A stretch of DNA of 64,000 nucleotides from Falsiroseomonas sp050563545 (lineage in GTDB: Bacteria; Pseudomonadota; Alphaproteobacteria; Acetobacterales; Acetobacteraceae). The stretch covers positions 186,001 through 250,000 of the forward strand of contig NZ_JBNXUM010000007.1 of the NCBI RefSeq assembly GCF_050563545.1. The letters are read 5' to 3'. The first letter of the stretch is position 1; the number at the start of each line of letters is the position of its first letter. The notes below the pieces were generated by a model, which saw nothing but the letters and a program-made list of their open reading frames with translations, did no database searches and was not told where the DNA came from. Below are positions 37,864 through 46,222 of the stretch, in pieces. The translations under genes and the position numbers were made by a program.

Positions 37864-38888
37864 CGCATGTTTTCCGCGATCCAGCGTTCGAACGAGGTCA
37901 CCTGTGTATAGATGCCGTATTTCCAGGCGCGGCCGCATCCTTCACCCCAGCTCACGACACCGACCAGTCGGCGTTCAGATCCGACCGCAATGGTCAGCGG
38001 TCCGCCGCTATCGCCCTGACAGGAGTCCCTACCGCCCCTGTTCGATCCTGCGCAAAGCATGCCGGGGGAAATCCGTCCTCTGTAGCTCCTGTTGTCGTTA
38101 CAAGTGGCGAGCGAGACGAACGGCACCGTCACAGTGCGTAGGTTCCAGACCGTGTCTCCACCCTCTGCCGTTGCGCCCCATCCGGTAGTGCGCAGCTGGG
38201 TTGAAGCGTCTTCGTTCTGCCCCTCCTGGAGAAGTGCTGCCTCGTTCGCGGTACTGACCAGTTGAATAGGCGTCCCGGGAGCGGCGCGCTCAAGCAGCAG
38301 GAGGGCCACGTCATTGCCGAGCGGAGCGGATACGTATGACGCATGACGCACGATCCGGCTAACGCGGAGGCGCTGTCCGCCGGACCTGATATTATCGGTG
38401 CCCGCGAGAACCTCGACATCGGCCGTCGTGGTATCTCGATCGACGCAGTGCGCAGCAGTAAGAACCCATGTTTGCGCGATGAGGCTGCCGCCGCAGAACG
38501 GGACATTTCTCGTCTCGCTTGCAACAAGCAGTGCCACCTGCCATGGGTTAGCACCTGAGGGAGCAACCTCGCCCCCGATAATCTTTCCACTGCCCTGTCC
38601 AGCAGGCCGGATCTGTCCGTTAACGACGGGAGGCAGGTCGCGTGTGGCGCGAAGAGAGTTCCAGAAAGGCTCTGATCCGCGTGCTGGCAGGAGCGGCACA
38701 TCGGTAAAGCGGCGCAGCGCCTCAAGTGCGTCGACCTGCTCGCTGCGCAAACGTTCCTGGGCCTGCTGCGCCTTCGCGAGTGGAGCGATCAGTAGGAGGC
38801 CTGCGGCAAACAGAGCGGCGCAAAACGTTTGCGAAGGGCGTTGGCGAACGGATCGCGCACTGCTGTGGCTCGGTGAAACGTACGTCAT
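37860..38888 (-). CDS. Secreted trypsin-like serine protease zymogen (S1A)
   Basis: 342 residues from an ATG overlapping the caspase stop (ATGA). A signal peptide ends near ALAKAQ (about 41). A propeptide of about 60 residues follows, then GK-IIGGEVAP, where cleavage after Lys102 would free the Ile103 N-terminus that activates S1A enzymes. The triad is His147 (TAAHC), Asp193 (NDVALL) and Ser294 (GDSGGP). Asp288, six residues before the Ser, predicts cleavage after Lys/Arg. Paired Cys residues (132/148, 263/279, 290/318) fit the usual disulfides. It is complete, should be active in the periplasm or outside, and is co-translated with the caspase-like gene before it. Confidence 0.92.
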   Translation of the reverse strand: MTYVSPSHSSARSVRQRPSQTFCAALFAAGLLLIAPLAKAQQAQERLRSEQVDALEALRRFTDVPLLPARGSEPFWNSLRATRDLPPVVNGQIRPAGQGSGKIIGGEVAPSGANPWQVALLVASETRNVPFCGGSLIAQTWVLTAAHCVDRDTTTADVEVLAGTDNIRSGGQRLRVSRIVRHASYVSAPLGNDVALLLLERAAPGTPIQLVSTANEAALLQEGQNEDASTQLRTTGWGATAEGGDTVWNLRTVTVPFVSLATCNDNRSYRGRISPGMLCAGSNRGGRDSCQGDSGGPLTIAVGSERRLVGVVSWGEGCGRAWKYGIYTQVTSFERWIAENMR

Positions 38889-40549
38889 CGTCGCGTGATC
38901 TCCTCGATGCTCAGAGTGATTTCGGAAGCGGAGCCTGGCTCCTCCGGGAGATCGACCTGAATCCTCGTCTGGGGCATTCCAGCGTCGAGAGCGAGCTTCT
39001 GCAGTGAGAGTGCTCGGGCGAACGCCAGTTGTCGTTCGACCCGAAGATTGCCGCCGGGAGCAGGGGGGGCGACGATGCGAACCTGCTGGCTGGGCGATCG
39101 CCTCGTCTGCTCCAAGAGAGGGCGGACCAGGACTACTCCCTCGACGGGCACCTCAATGCCCTCGCGCGGAAACCGCACAGTGGTAGAAGCGACATTCGTC
39201 CTCGAACGCTCCGTGACCCGAACGCCCTCAACGAAGCCGTTCCGCCCATCCGGCAATCGGACCCGCGCCCAGCCGGTCGTCCCGGCCTGAGGCAGCCCTG
39301 TCACATCAAGCGGCGTCACAGGAGCGACCTCGGCGACTACGGGCGAGCGGCGGTCCATGTCCGCGAAGACGGAGGTGAGTTGGTTCGGCAGAGCCTCTAG
39401 AATTCGCACGCTTGCCGGAGTCCGTGGATTGACGCCCCCCCGCTGGAAAGCTGCAACGGAAGCTTCCTGGCCTGAGACGATGTCCTGGATTCGGCTACGC
39501 GAGAGCGCACCTTCGAGTTCGATAACCCTGGTCGCCTCCGCGAGGGCGCCCGAGTTTACGGCCGGACCGGGCACTGCCGCATTCTGCGCGAGCCAGGCTC
39601 GTGCATCTGGTACATGCTTACCACCTGGCCAGTTGCGGATGAACTTTAGGACGCTGGATCGGCTCGGCGCTTGCACAAGGCTGCCCCAGACCGCCTCTTC
39701 GAGAGCGATCGCTTTCGCTCCCGGGTTCAAGTAGACCGCTCCCAGAAGCGACGTTGATTCCCAAGGCTGCTGTACCTGTCCCGTGTCGTCGAGGACGTCT
39801 GCCCGCACGATGCGGAACAGGTCGCCGATCTCAGTGTCGGCTGCTGGAATGGCTCGTAGGAGGTGGTGCGTATAGATGCTGTTCCGCAAGTTGCTGTTGC
39901 CAGTCCATGCGACGTCTCCCCGCTTCGTCGCGTAAGCGATGAGCGTCGCCGGTGGCGCGTTCGTCCCATACAATCCGCGCTGCTGACTGGACCCCTTTGT
40001 ATCGCCGTTGCGAGAGATTATGGCGGTCGCGCGGCATGCATCCAGCACCATCAATACTGTGGCGGGCTGCTTTGCGCCGATTGTCTCCATGATCCACCGA
40101 ACCATGACATTGTCCCGCTCCAAGCGGGCGGCATTGTCAAATCGGCTGTCTACGGGAACGAGGTAATCGTCGTTGTCGTGCTGAAAGCCGTGCCCCGAAA
40201 AATAGAATACGACGACATCATCTTGGCGCACACGATCCGATAGGTCGATGACAGCACTGGTGAAGTCGTGCCCCTTCAAATCAGTCTGAATATCAACGTT
40301 GAATCGCAAGTCGCCGAATGCCGCGCCCATGTCCTGTGCGTCGACGGGCGACTTTGGCAGTTTGTCCAGCCGCTGGTCACCGTATTCGCCGTTCCCGATA
40401 CCGAGAAACCATCGTCTGACGGCGGTGTCCGCAGCGCCGCTGCTTGACACCACCGCGCGCGACAGATCCTGCGCACCAGTCACGTGGGCGCCGACCAAAG
40501 TCGCAACCGTACCGCATAGCGCGGCACGCCGGGTTAGGACCGCACGCAT
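38885..40549 (-). CDS. Exported caspase-like (C14) peptidase with an SH3-like domain
   Basis: 554 residues, first gene of the minus-strand set. The N-terminus (LTRRAALCGTVATLVGAHVTGAQ) is a Tat/Sec-type signal. The p20-like domain starts RRWFLGIGNGEYGD and has the catalytic His120 in YFSGHG and Cys172 in LDACRA. It continues to residue about 275 and ends with SIYTHHLLRA. An SH3-like stretch is visible near 425-450 (GWARVRLPDGRNGFVEG), and the tail has two LPEEPG-type beta segments. Bacterial relatives cleave after Arg or Lys. The downstream trypsin zymogen is activated after a Lys, so one may act on the other. Confidence 0.88.
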   Translation of the reverse strand: MRAVLTRRAALCGTVATLVGAHVTGAQDLSRAVVSSSGAADTAVRRWFLGIGNGEYGDQRLDKLPKSPVDAQDMGAAFGDLRFNVDIQTDLKGHDFTSAVIDLSDRVRQDDVVVFYFSGHGFQHDNDDYLVPVDSRFDNAARLERDNVMVRWIMETIGAKQPATVLMVLDACRATAIISRNGDTKGSSQQRGLYGTNAPPATLIAYATKRGDVAWTGNSNLRNSIYTHHLLRAIPAADTEIGDLFRIVRADVLDDTGQVQQPWESTSLLGAVYLNPGAKAIALEEAVWGSLVQAPSRSSVLKFIRNWPGGKHVPDARAWLAQNAAVPGPAVNSGALAEATRVIELEGALSRSRIQDIVSGQEASVAAFQRGGVNPRTPASVRILEALPNQLTSVFADMDRRSPVVAEVAPVTPLDVTGLPQAGTTGWARVRLPDGRNGFVEGVRVTERSRTNVASTTVRFPREGIEVPVEGVVLVRPLLEQTRRSPSQQVRIVAPPAPGGNLRVERQLAFARALSLQKLALDAGMPQTRIQVDLPEEPGSASEITLSIEEITRR

Positions 40550-40895
40550 CTATTACTGCGCCCCCCAACAAGGTCGTCCATTTCGTATCCGGCTTGGATA
40601 TGATGCACAGTGGCAATTACGATGCAACTGTCCTTTTTTGGCAAACCCTGATTCGCGCCGAACATGGACGCGTGCTGGGCCAGCGGCGTTACTGACACAC
40701 CAAGGACAATGCGCTGCCCCAATGGTCGCGCAGCATGTGGCGCTTCGCCGTTGGCTTTCAGAAATTAAGCTCCATCGGGCGTCGGCAGCTTGCACCGTAC
40801 TTTGCTGGAATTAGCACCAAATCGGCTACAAAGATTTTGCCCTTGGCTACTTTTGTCCGGATATCATAACGTGTTCGGGGCAGACAGTGTGAGCC
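40550..40895. other. Divergent promoter region between the caspase-like and amidohydrolase genes
   Basis: 346 bases without a gene between two divergent operons. On the plus strand a weak promoter may be TTGCCC (40838-40843), an 18-base spacer and TATCAT (40862-40867), 28 bases before the amidohydrolase start. No clear operator was seen. Shared control of both directions would fit a single functional unit. Confidence 0.35.
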
Positions 40896-42725
40896 ATGGC
40901 TAGCGAGTTGGACGAAGTGCGCCGCTTCGACGTCGGTATAGAGCGGCGCGGTGTCTTACGATCCGGCTTCGTGCTCGGCCTACTACAGGCGCTCACCGCC
41001 TGTGCCTCCAATGCGCCCCCGACCGAAGAGAGGGGGGCGAACGGCTCAGAAGCTGCCGCTATTGCAGCGATTGACGTCCACTGTCACGTATTCAATTCAC
41101 GTGACCTTCCAATCTCCGGGTTTCTCCAGCATATCTACGTTCCTGAGGCGATTGAGCACGCACCGGTGCTCGGCGAGACGTCCAACGCCCTTACTCTTCT
41201 GCTCGCCCACATGATGCAAGGACCGGCCCCAACAGCAGCGGCCGAGTACGCCGACGTCGGGCGCGCCCGAACACTTTCCGCTCCTCAGGCGGATGCCCGA
41301 TCAGACGATGAAGTTCTCCGCGACTCACTGCTGCGGGCGCTTCCGGGATACCTATTCGGAGGTAGCAGCGGTTCTGTTGAACTGAGCCTTTTCTCTGTGC
41401 CTGGCTCTCGCTTCGATGCCCCGCCTGCGACCGCCCCGGCACCTCAGGAAAAGGAGCTGCTCTTGCAGGTCCTCACGGGGGATCGCTCGATTGTCTCTAC
41501 GGACAGGCGCTCCTTCCAGCGGGATGTGCGGCGTCTGACTGAGCAGATCCTGAGCGGCCCAGAGGCCGTGGTGGGTGTGCTCCGCCTGGCGGCGCTTCTT
41601 GGCTTGCCGCGGGCAGAGCTAATGCGCCGTCTTGCGGCGTTGCCTGCAGGGAACCAAGGCGCAGAGGTCCGTCTTTTCACGCCCGCCGTCATCGACTTCA
41701 CCATGTGGCTTACCGATGGACCCTTGGACATGCACGGGATCAGCCCTCTGCCGGACCAAGTGGACGTCATGTCCGAGATCGCTGCCAAAAGCGACCGCGC
41801 CTACGGAGTACACCCCTTCGTTCCCTTCTGCCCGTGGAGACAGGTGCGAGACGCCGATCTTTCGCCTTCAGTTCGTCCGCGCGGCATGACTCCCCTGGAC
41901 ATCGTGAAATACGCGATCACTCGCAAGGGGTTTGTCGGCGTTAAGGTGTATCCAGTCCTCGGATTCCTCCCTTATGGCAACGCCGCGCAGTGGTCCGAAC
42001 ACTATCCGCCGCAGCTGCGCGCCATCGATCCGGACGGCACGAAACTCGATCGGGCCCTGGCCGACCTCTACGATTGGTGCATCGAAGAGGACGTTCCCAT
42101 CCTTACCCATACGTCACTCAGCCAGAACCCTACACCGGAGGCAGGCCAGCGCGGGTCACCGGAGCATTGGCAGACGGTGCTCGACTTCGATGGGGGTAGA
42201 TGGAAGAACCTCAGGCTAAATCTGGGACACCTGGGCGGTCTCTGGCATCTCACTGCGGAGCCCACTCCATCGACCTGGCCCGGTCTAGCTATCGGGCTGC
42301 TCCTGGATCGGTACCCTAACGTATATGCTGACGTGGCAGACTACGATGCAATCATGCACCGTACGGAGACAGATGCTGAAAAGGATCGGCGCATCGCCGA
42401 ACTCCTCGTTGCGCTGCTAGCCCGTCCCGGCAATCCCCTCGCCCGCAACCGGCTCATGTATGGCACTGACTGGGTAATGCTCTCGAAGAGCCTCGGAACC
42501 CGCGACTATTATCAAGCCATGCGAGACACCTTCACACGCAACCTCGCGCTTTCTCCAAGCCAGCGCCGTGAGTTCATGGGCACGAACGCAGCACGCTACC
42601 TCGGGCTCTCTCTCGATCGGGGCCGAAAGCCGAAGACGCGCCAGAGGCTCGAGCGGTTCTATGCGGAGCGTGGATTGGGCGTCGCTCGACTGACATTGTG
42701 GGACGCCGCAAGAACCGCGGCCTAG
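40896..42725 (+). CDS. Exported amidohydrolase (Amidohydro_2 type), probable lipoprotein
   Basis: 609 residues. The N-terminus has a twin-Arg signal (ERRGVLRSGF) and a lipobox ending LTAC, so it is probably a Tat-exported lipoprotein. The metal-dependent hydrolase fold begins IDVHCHVFN (HxH, about 60). Further elements are the YGVHPFVPF region (about 310), GVKVYPVLGF with Lys (about 350), THTSLSQNP with a His (about 408), NLGHLGG (about 445) and MYGTDW with the final metal Asp (about 525). All expected metal ligands seem present. The inserted region around 120-230 is unusually long and unlike common family members. The substrate is unknown. Confidence 0.85.
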   Translation: MASELDEVRRFDVGIERRGVLRSGFVLGLLQALTACASNAPPTEERGANGSEAAAIAAIDVHCHVFNSRDLPISGFLQHIYVPEAIEHAPVLGETSNALTLLLAHMMQGPAPTAAAEYADVGRARTLSAPQADARSDDEVLRDSLLRALPGYLFGGSSGSVELSLFSVPGSRFDAPPATAPAPQEKELLLQVLTGDRSIVSTDRRSFQRDVRRLTEQILSGPEAVVGVLRLAALLGLPRAELMRRLAALPAGNQGAEVRLFTPAVIDFTMWLTDGPLDMHGISPLPDQVDVMSEIAAKSDRAYGVHPFVPFCPWRQVRDADLSPSVRPRGMTPLDIVKYAITRKGFVGVKVYPVLGFLPYGNAAQWSEHYPPQLRAIDPDGTKLDRALADLYDWCIEEDVPILTHTSLSQNPTPEAGQRGSPEHWQTVLDFDGGRWKNLRLNLGHLGGLWHLTAEPTPSTWPGLAIGLLLDRYPNVYADVADYDAIMHRTETDAEKDRRIAELLVALLARPGNPLARNRLMYGTDWVMLSKSLGTRDYYQAMRDTFTRNLALSPSQRREFMGTNAARYLGLSLDRGRKPKTRQRLERFYAERGLGVARLTLWDAARTAA

Positions 42726-42827
42726 GCAGGTCGCACACGGGCAAAGTCCCGCTTCCTACCTCAGGTCGTTCCTGGAACCTCGTCGGACGTCGCCACTCCG
42801 GTCTAAGACAACTCTTTGGAGGACGCA

Positions 42828-43766
42828 GTGCGAACATTCATCACCACGACGGCACTTTCGGTAGTGCTGCTGCTCTGCGTACAAGTTAGCCGCGCGGACC
42901 CGATATCGGACACGATCTCTCACCTCGAGAGGATGTGCAAAGAATCATCTCAGTACTCGATTGACGTGCGTGGTAATGGCGAATTCGTCCTGCGAGATCG
43001 TGTCGGCAAGATTATGGGCCTATTCGGCTTTGGATACCGGCAGGCCTCAGGTGTTGCCAGCGGGCTGACCGGACAGGACGCACTGAGGTACGCAGAGGGT
43101 GTACGCGAGTGCATGAGCACGCGCTTCCTTGAGGTTCTTTCGAGGGTTGCGCCCGAGCAAGGCCCGACGGTTCTGCTGATGGATTCAGTGCGAAATGCTT
43201 ACCGGCCGGAGCTACGGGCTACATCCGGTTCGAACGCGGAGGACATACGACCCATTCTACGTGCGATTCAGGTTCCCGGCGTGCCTTCAGGGTTAAATTT
43301 ATTAAGAGAAACGACCGGGAGCGAGTGGGACGGTTTAGCTTACGTTTTGCAAGCGCGTCCCGCGCTCATCATCATTCACTTCTCCTCATTTGAGGGACCT
43401 GAGGCCGACACACCTAATGGTCCAGTCGTTCAATGCACCCTTACCGGCGCTGCTACGAACGCATGCAACAGTCGCTTCTTCTCGAATGTTGCCACGATGG
43501 TCAACAGCGGCATCAACGTTGTGGTGTACAGTCGTATTGAAAACCTTTGTGCCGACAATCGCAATCGGATTGCGTTCTTGCAAAGGCTCGGAAGCGATCT
43601 CAATGACCGCAGCGGCAAGGTTTACCTTCTCGATATGCGGCCCCGCGGGCAGTCCAGAACCTTTCGTAATCCAGAAGCACAACGGGATCTCCGAGAGGTA
43701 ACCGAAGCGGCGCTGGGCGTCCGGCCAGCGCCGACCCAGCACCCGCGCTATTGTCAGATACGCTAG
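42828..43766 (+). CDS. Secreted protein of unknown function
   Basis: 312 residues from a GTG preceded by GGAGG. A TTG four codons earlier is less likely. A signal peptide (FITTTALSVVLLLCVQVSRA) is followed by a mature protein with six or more Cys residues, suggesting disulfides, and GFGYRQASG, ALIIIHFSSFEG and VVVYSRIENLC, which look like strands of an alpha/beta fold. No family is recognised. It lies 102 bases after the amidohydrolase on the same strand, so it is probably co-transcribed and acts in the periplasm next to it. Confidence 0.7.
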   Translation: MRTFITTTALSVVLLLCVQVSRADPISDTISHLERMCKESSQYSIDVRGNGEFVLRDRVGKIMGLFGFGYRQASGVASGLTGQDALRYAEGVRECMSTRFLEVLSRVAPEQGPTVLLMDSVRNAYRPELRATSGSNAEDIRPILRAIQVPGVPSGLNLLRETTGSEWDGLAYVLQARPALIIIHFSSFEGPEADTPNGPVVQCTLTGAATNACNSRFFSNVATMVNSGINVVVYSRIENLCADNRNRIAFLQRLGSDLNDRSGKVYLLDMRPRGQSRTFRNPEAQRDLREVTEAALGVRPAPTQHPRYCQIR

Positions 43767-44088
43767 TTGTCCAGCTGCCTGGAAGGGCTAGCAGCAACTG
43801 CCTGTTAGGTTCACCCAGCAACGAGTGCGAGATTTGGGCCGTGCCTTGCGTCGAGATGAACCTCGTTCGACGAGCAGTGGCGAGCGCTCGAATTGGCGTG
43901 CAGCCCCAACTCGTACTCGGGCTGCCTTGCTTCTACCAGCGCGCTCCTGAAGCGGGATCCTTCGCTGGACCATTCTTGGCCTGTCTGGAAACGGCTTCGG
44001 GCGATTCCCAATTCCCGAGTCATCGAGAGCTTATGGACGGCGAAGCCCGGGCGATGCGCTGTAAACGGATTTTGCAAGGAGGTGCGGG
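43767..44088. other. Non-coding gap before the QueC operon
   Basis: 322 bases in which I see no supported gene. The last part contains a strong ribosome-binding site, AAGGAGG at 44076-44082, six bases before the start of the Gly-rich protein. The promoter of that operon should be here, but I could not place it. Confidence 0.5.
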
Positions 44089-44439
44089 ATGTCGGGCGGT
44101 GGTGGCGGTGGTGGTGGCGATTGGCGGCCCACGACTGGCGGGGGCGGTGGAGGCCGAAACCCGGAGGACCCGTGCGACATTCGCGACGTCACCAACCTTA
44201 ACTCCCCCAATCCGGTAGTAGTCCGCACGCTCAACGTCGGAGACGTGCTCGGTGTACACTTGAATCCAGGACCGCCCCGCGTGGTTGAAGTCCGCGATCA
44301 TTCCGGCAACGTCGCGGGGAGCATCACTTCTGCCATGGTTTCCCAACTGGTACAGTGCATCCGCCAGGGCCGTAGCTACGAAGCGGAAGTGCTGGCCGTC
44401 CGCGGCGGCCTAGTATCCGTGGCAGTGCGCCCGGCATGA
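44089..44439 (+). CDS. Small protein with a glycine-rich N-terminus, first gene of the QueC operon
   Basis: 116 residues. After Met-Ser come eight Gly, a short linker (DWRPTT), then six more Gly. The remaining 90 residues form a compact domain of beta strands: PNPVVVRTLNVGDVLGVHL, VVEVRDHSGNVAGSIT, a helix with LVQCIRQG, then SYEAEVLAVRGGLVSVAV. There are no catalytic residues. The stop overlaps the PfkB fusion gene by ATGA. A flexible Gly tail beside a QueC-like enzyme suggests that this protein is modified at its N-terminus or carries a substrate, but this is an inference from context only. The strong AAGGAGG site predicts high expression. Confidence 0.8.
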   Translation: MSGGGGGGGGDWRPTTGGGGGGRNPEDPCDIRDVTNLNSPNPVVVRTLNVGDVLGVHLNPGPPRVVEVRDHSGNVAGSITSAMVSQLVQCIRQGRSYEAEVLAVRGGLVSVAVRPA

Positions 44440-45629
44440 CCGGTCTGCTCGTCGTCGGCGGCATCTACAGAGAGCGGTGCGTTTGGCCGGAGTGGAAGCG
44501 GACCATGGGCTCCGCTGGCCGGGCCGCCATTGCCGTCGCGGGCTTCGGTCACCCGGTGCGTCTAATCGGCTACGCCGCGCCCGAGGTCGCCACCGAGTTC
44601 GAGGCGGAGGCGCAGGCCGATGATATCGGCTTCCAGCCCATTCGGGCCGCGCACCCCATCCTATTCGACTATGTGCATGGGTTGTCGATCCCGCGCGTCG
44701 TCCCCGACCCGATTGTGATTAACCGTGAGGCGCCAATCGAGGTGGCAGGCGACGTCGTACTGCGGTTCGGAATGCTGGAGGGAACGGCCCTGGTGGACGC
44801 CGGGACCTGCGTTTACGATCCGCAGTCAGCCTACATTCCCGAGCGCTTCCGCGCGAACGGTAGTAAGGCAAGTCGCCTCGCCATCGTCGCGAATCGTGGA
44901 GAGGTTTGCGCCCTCGGCGGCGAGCAGGAACCCATCGCGGCCGCCCGCAAGCTGATGCAGATCGAGGCCGCCGAGGTCGTCGTGGTGAAGTCGGGCTCGC
45001 GAGGGGCCATTGTGGTGACGTCGGGCGGCGAAGTAACCGTTCCCGCCTACCAAACCCGGCACGTCTGGCCGGTTGGATCCGGCGACGTATTCGCCGCGGC
45101 GTTTGCCGAGTGGTGGGGTGTTCAGGGGCTGGCGCCGGAAGACGCGGCGGGGCTCGCGTCCAGGGCGACTGCGGACTACGTCGAGAGCTCGGCTCTGCCC
45201 ATCAACCCGGCCCTGCGGAGCAAGCCCGAGCATCGGCCCGAGGCGCTCGGCCACAAGATGCGCGTCTATCTCGCAGGCCCTTTCTTCAGCATCGCCCAGC
45301 GCTGGCTGGTGGACGACGTGCGACGGTGCCTCCGTGAAATGGGCATGGACGTTTTCTCGCCTGTCCACGACGTCGGGCGCGGGCCCGCGCAGGACGTGGC
45401 GCCAAAGGACATCCAGGCCCTACGCGAGTGCGATGTCGTCTTCGCCCTTGTCGATGGCCTCGACAGCGGAACCATCTTCGAGGCCGGGTTCGCGCGCGCG
45501 CTGGGGAAGCCAGTCTACTGCCTCTCCCAGGCGGTGGGCGAGGAGGACCTGAAAATGCTCGTCGGGACGGAATGTCGCATCCACTCCGATCTGGTGACGG
45601 CACTCCATCACCTGCACTGGCGCGCATGA
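44436..45629 (+). CDS. Fusion of PfkB-like sugar kinase and nucleoside 2-deoxyribosyltransferase
   Basis: 397 residues, in an ATGA overlap with the Gly-rich protein. Residues 1-about 265 are a PfkB/ribokinase-like fold with a shortened N-terminus, the VVVKSGSRGAIV strand and VGSGDVFAAAF (about 213), whose Asp is the catalytic base. Residues about 275-397 are a nucleoside 2-deoxyribosyltransferase: YLAGPFF, DVVFALVDGLDSGTIFEAGFA with the catalytic Glu, and GKPVYCLSQ. The first part could phosphorylate a nucleoside or sugar, and the second exchanges or removes bases of deoxynucleosides. An ATG at 45258 might also start the second domain alone. It is followed by the QueC-like gene in another ATGA overlap. 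Confidence 0.88.
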   Translation: MTGLLVVGGIYRERCVWPEWKRTMGSAGRAAIAVAGFGHPVRLIGYAAPEVATEFEAEAQADDIGFQPIRAAHPILFDYVHGLSIPRVVPDPIVINREAPIEVAGDVVLRFGMLEGTALVDAGTCVYDPQSAYIPERFRANGSKASRLAIVANRGEVCALGGEQEPIAAARKLMQIEAAEVVVVKSGSRGAIVVTSGGEVTVPAYQTRHVWPVGSGDVFAAAFAEWWGVQGLAPEDAAGLASRATADYVESSALPINPALRSKPEHRPEALGHKMRVYLAGPFFSIAQRWLVDDVRRCLREMGMDVFSPVHDVGRGPAQDVAPKDIQALRECDVVFALVDGLDSGTIFEAGFARALGKPVYCLSQAVGEEDLKMLVGTECRIHSDLVTALHHLHWRA

Positions 45630-46222
45630 CGGCCGCCCTCCTGCTCTCCGGCGGCATGGACTCCGTCGCGCTGGCCTGGTGGCTACGGCCCGAGTTCGCG
45701 GTGACCGTGGACTACGGGCAGCGCCCGGCGGCCGCCGAGGTGCGGGCCGCGGGTACCGTTTGCGAGGAGCTGGGCATCCGTCACCTGGTTGTCCGCGCCG
45801 ATCTCCGGGAGCTCGGCAGCGGCGACATGGCTGGCGGACCGCCTTTGCCCGAGGCGCCCGTCCCGGAGTGGTGGCCCTACAGGAACCAGATGCTGGTCAC
45901 GCTGGCGGCGATGCGCGTCATCCCGCTCGGCGTCCAGCGCCTGCTCATAGGTTGCCTATCGACCGATGGGGCGCACGCAGACGGCAGGCCCGAGTTCGTC
46001 GGCACGATGGACGCGCTGCTCCGGCTCCAGGAGGGCGGCCTGCGGCTGCAGGCGCCAGCCATCGAGATGACGGGGCCCGAGCTCATCCGAAAGTCGGGTG
46101 TCCCCCGGGAACTTCTCGCCTGGGCCCACTCGTGCCACGTCGCCGACGCGGCCTGCGGTCTCTGCCGAGGCTGCCATAAGCACTACGAGACGCTACAGGA
46201 ACTCGGTGAGCCGCCCTACTAG
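45626..46222 (+). CDS. QueC-like enzyme (7-cyano-7-deazaguanine synthase family)
   Basis: 198 residues, shorter than usual QueC (about 220-230). The PP-loop that binds ATP is SGGMDS (8-13), followed by VDYGQR (28-33). Zinc is held by Cys170, 177, 180 and 183 (CHVADAACGLCRGC). The region equal to the YPDCRPEF substrate motif reads HADGRPEF, so the Cys is missing and the pocket is changed. True QueC turns carboxy-deazaguanine into preQ0. No queD, queE or folE is nearby, so this copy is more likely a specialised form like those of Qat and type IV CBASS systems. It is coupled to its neighbours on both sides by overlaps. Confidence 0.88.
   Translation: MTAALLLSGGMDSVALAWWLRPEFAVTVDYGQRPAAAEVRAAGTVCEELGIRHLVVRADLRELGSGDMAGGPPLPEAPVPEWWPYRNQMLVTLAAMRVIPLGVQRLLIGCLSTDGAHADGRPEFVGTMDALLRLQEGGLRLQAPAIEMTGPELIRKSGVPRELLAWAHSCHVADAACGLCRGCHKHYETLQELGEPPY

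Noticed and set aside
45626..46222. An ordinary queuosine biosynthesis gene
   Set aside because: There is no queD, queE, folE or tgt beside it, the protein is short, and the substrate motif is changed.
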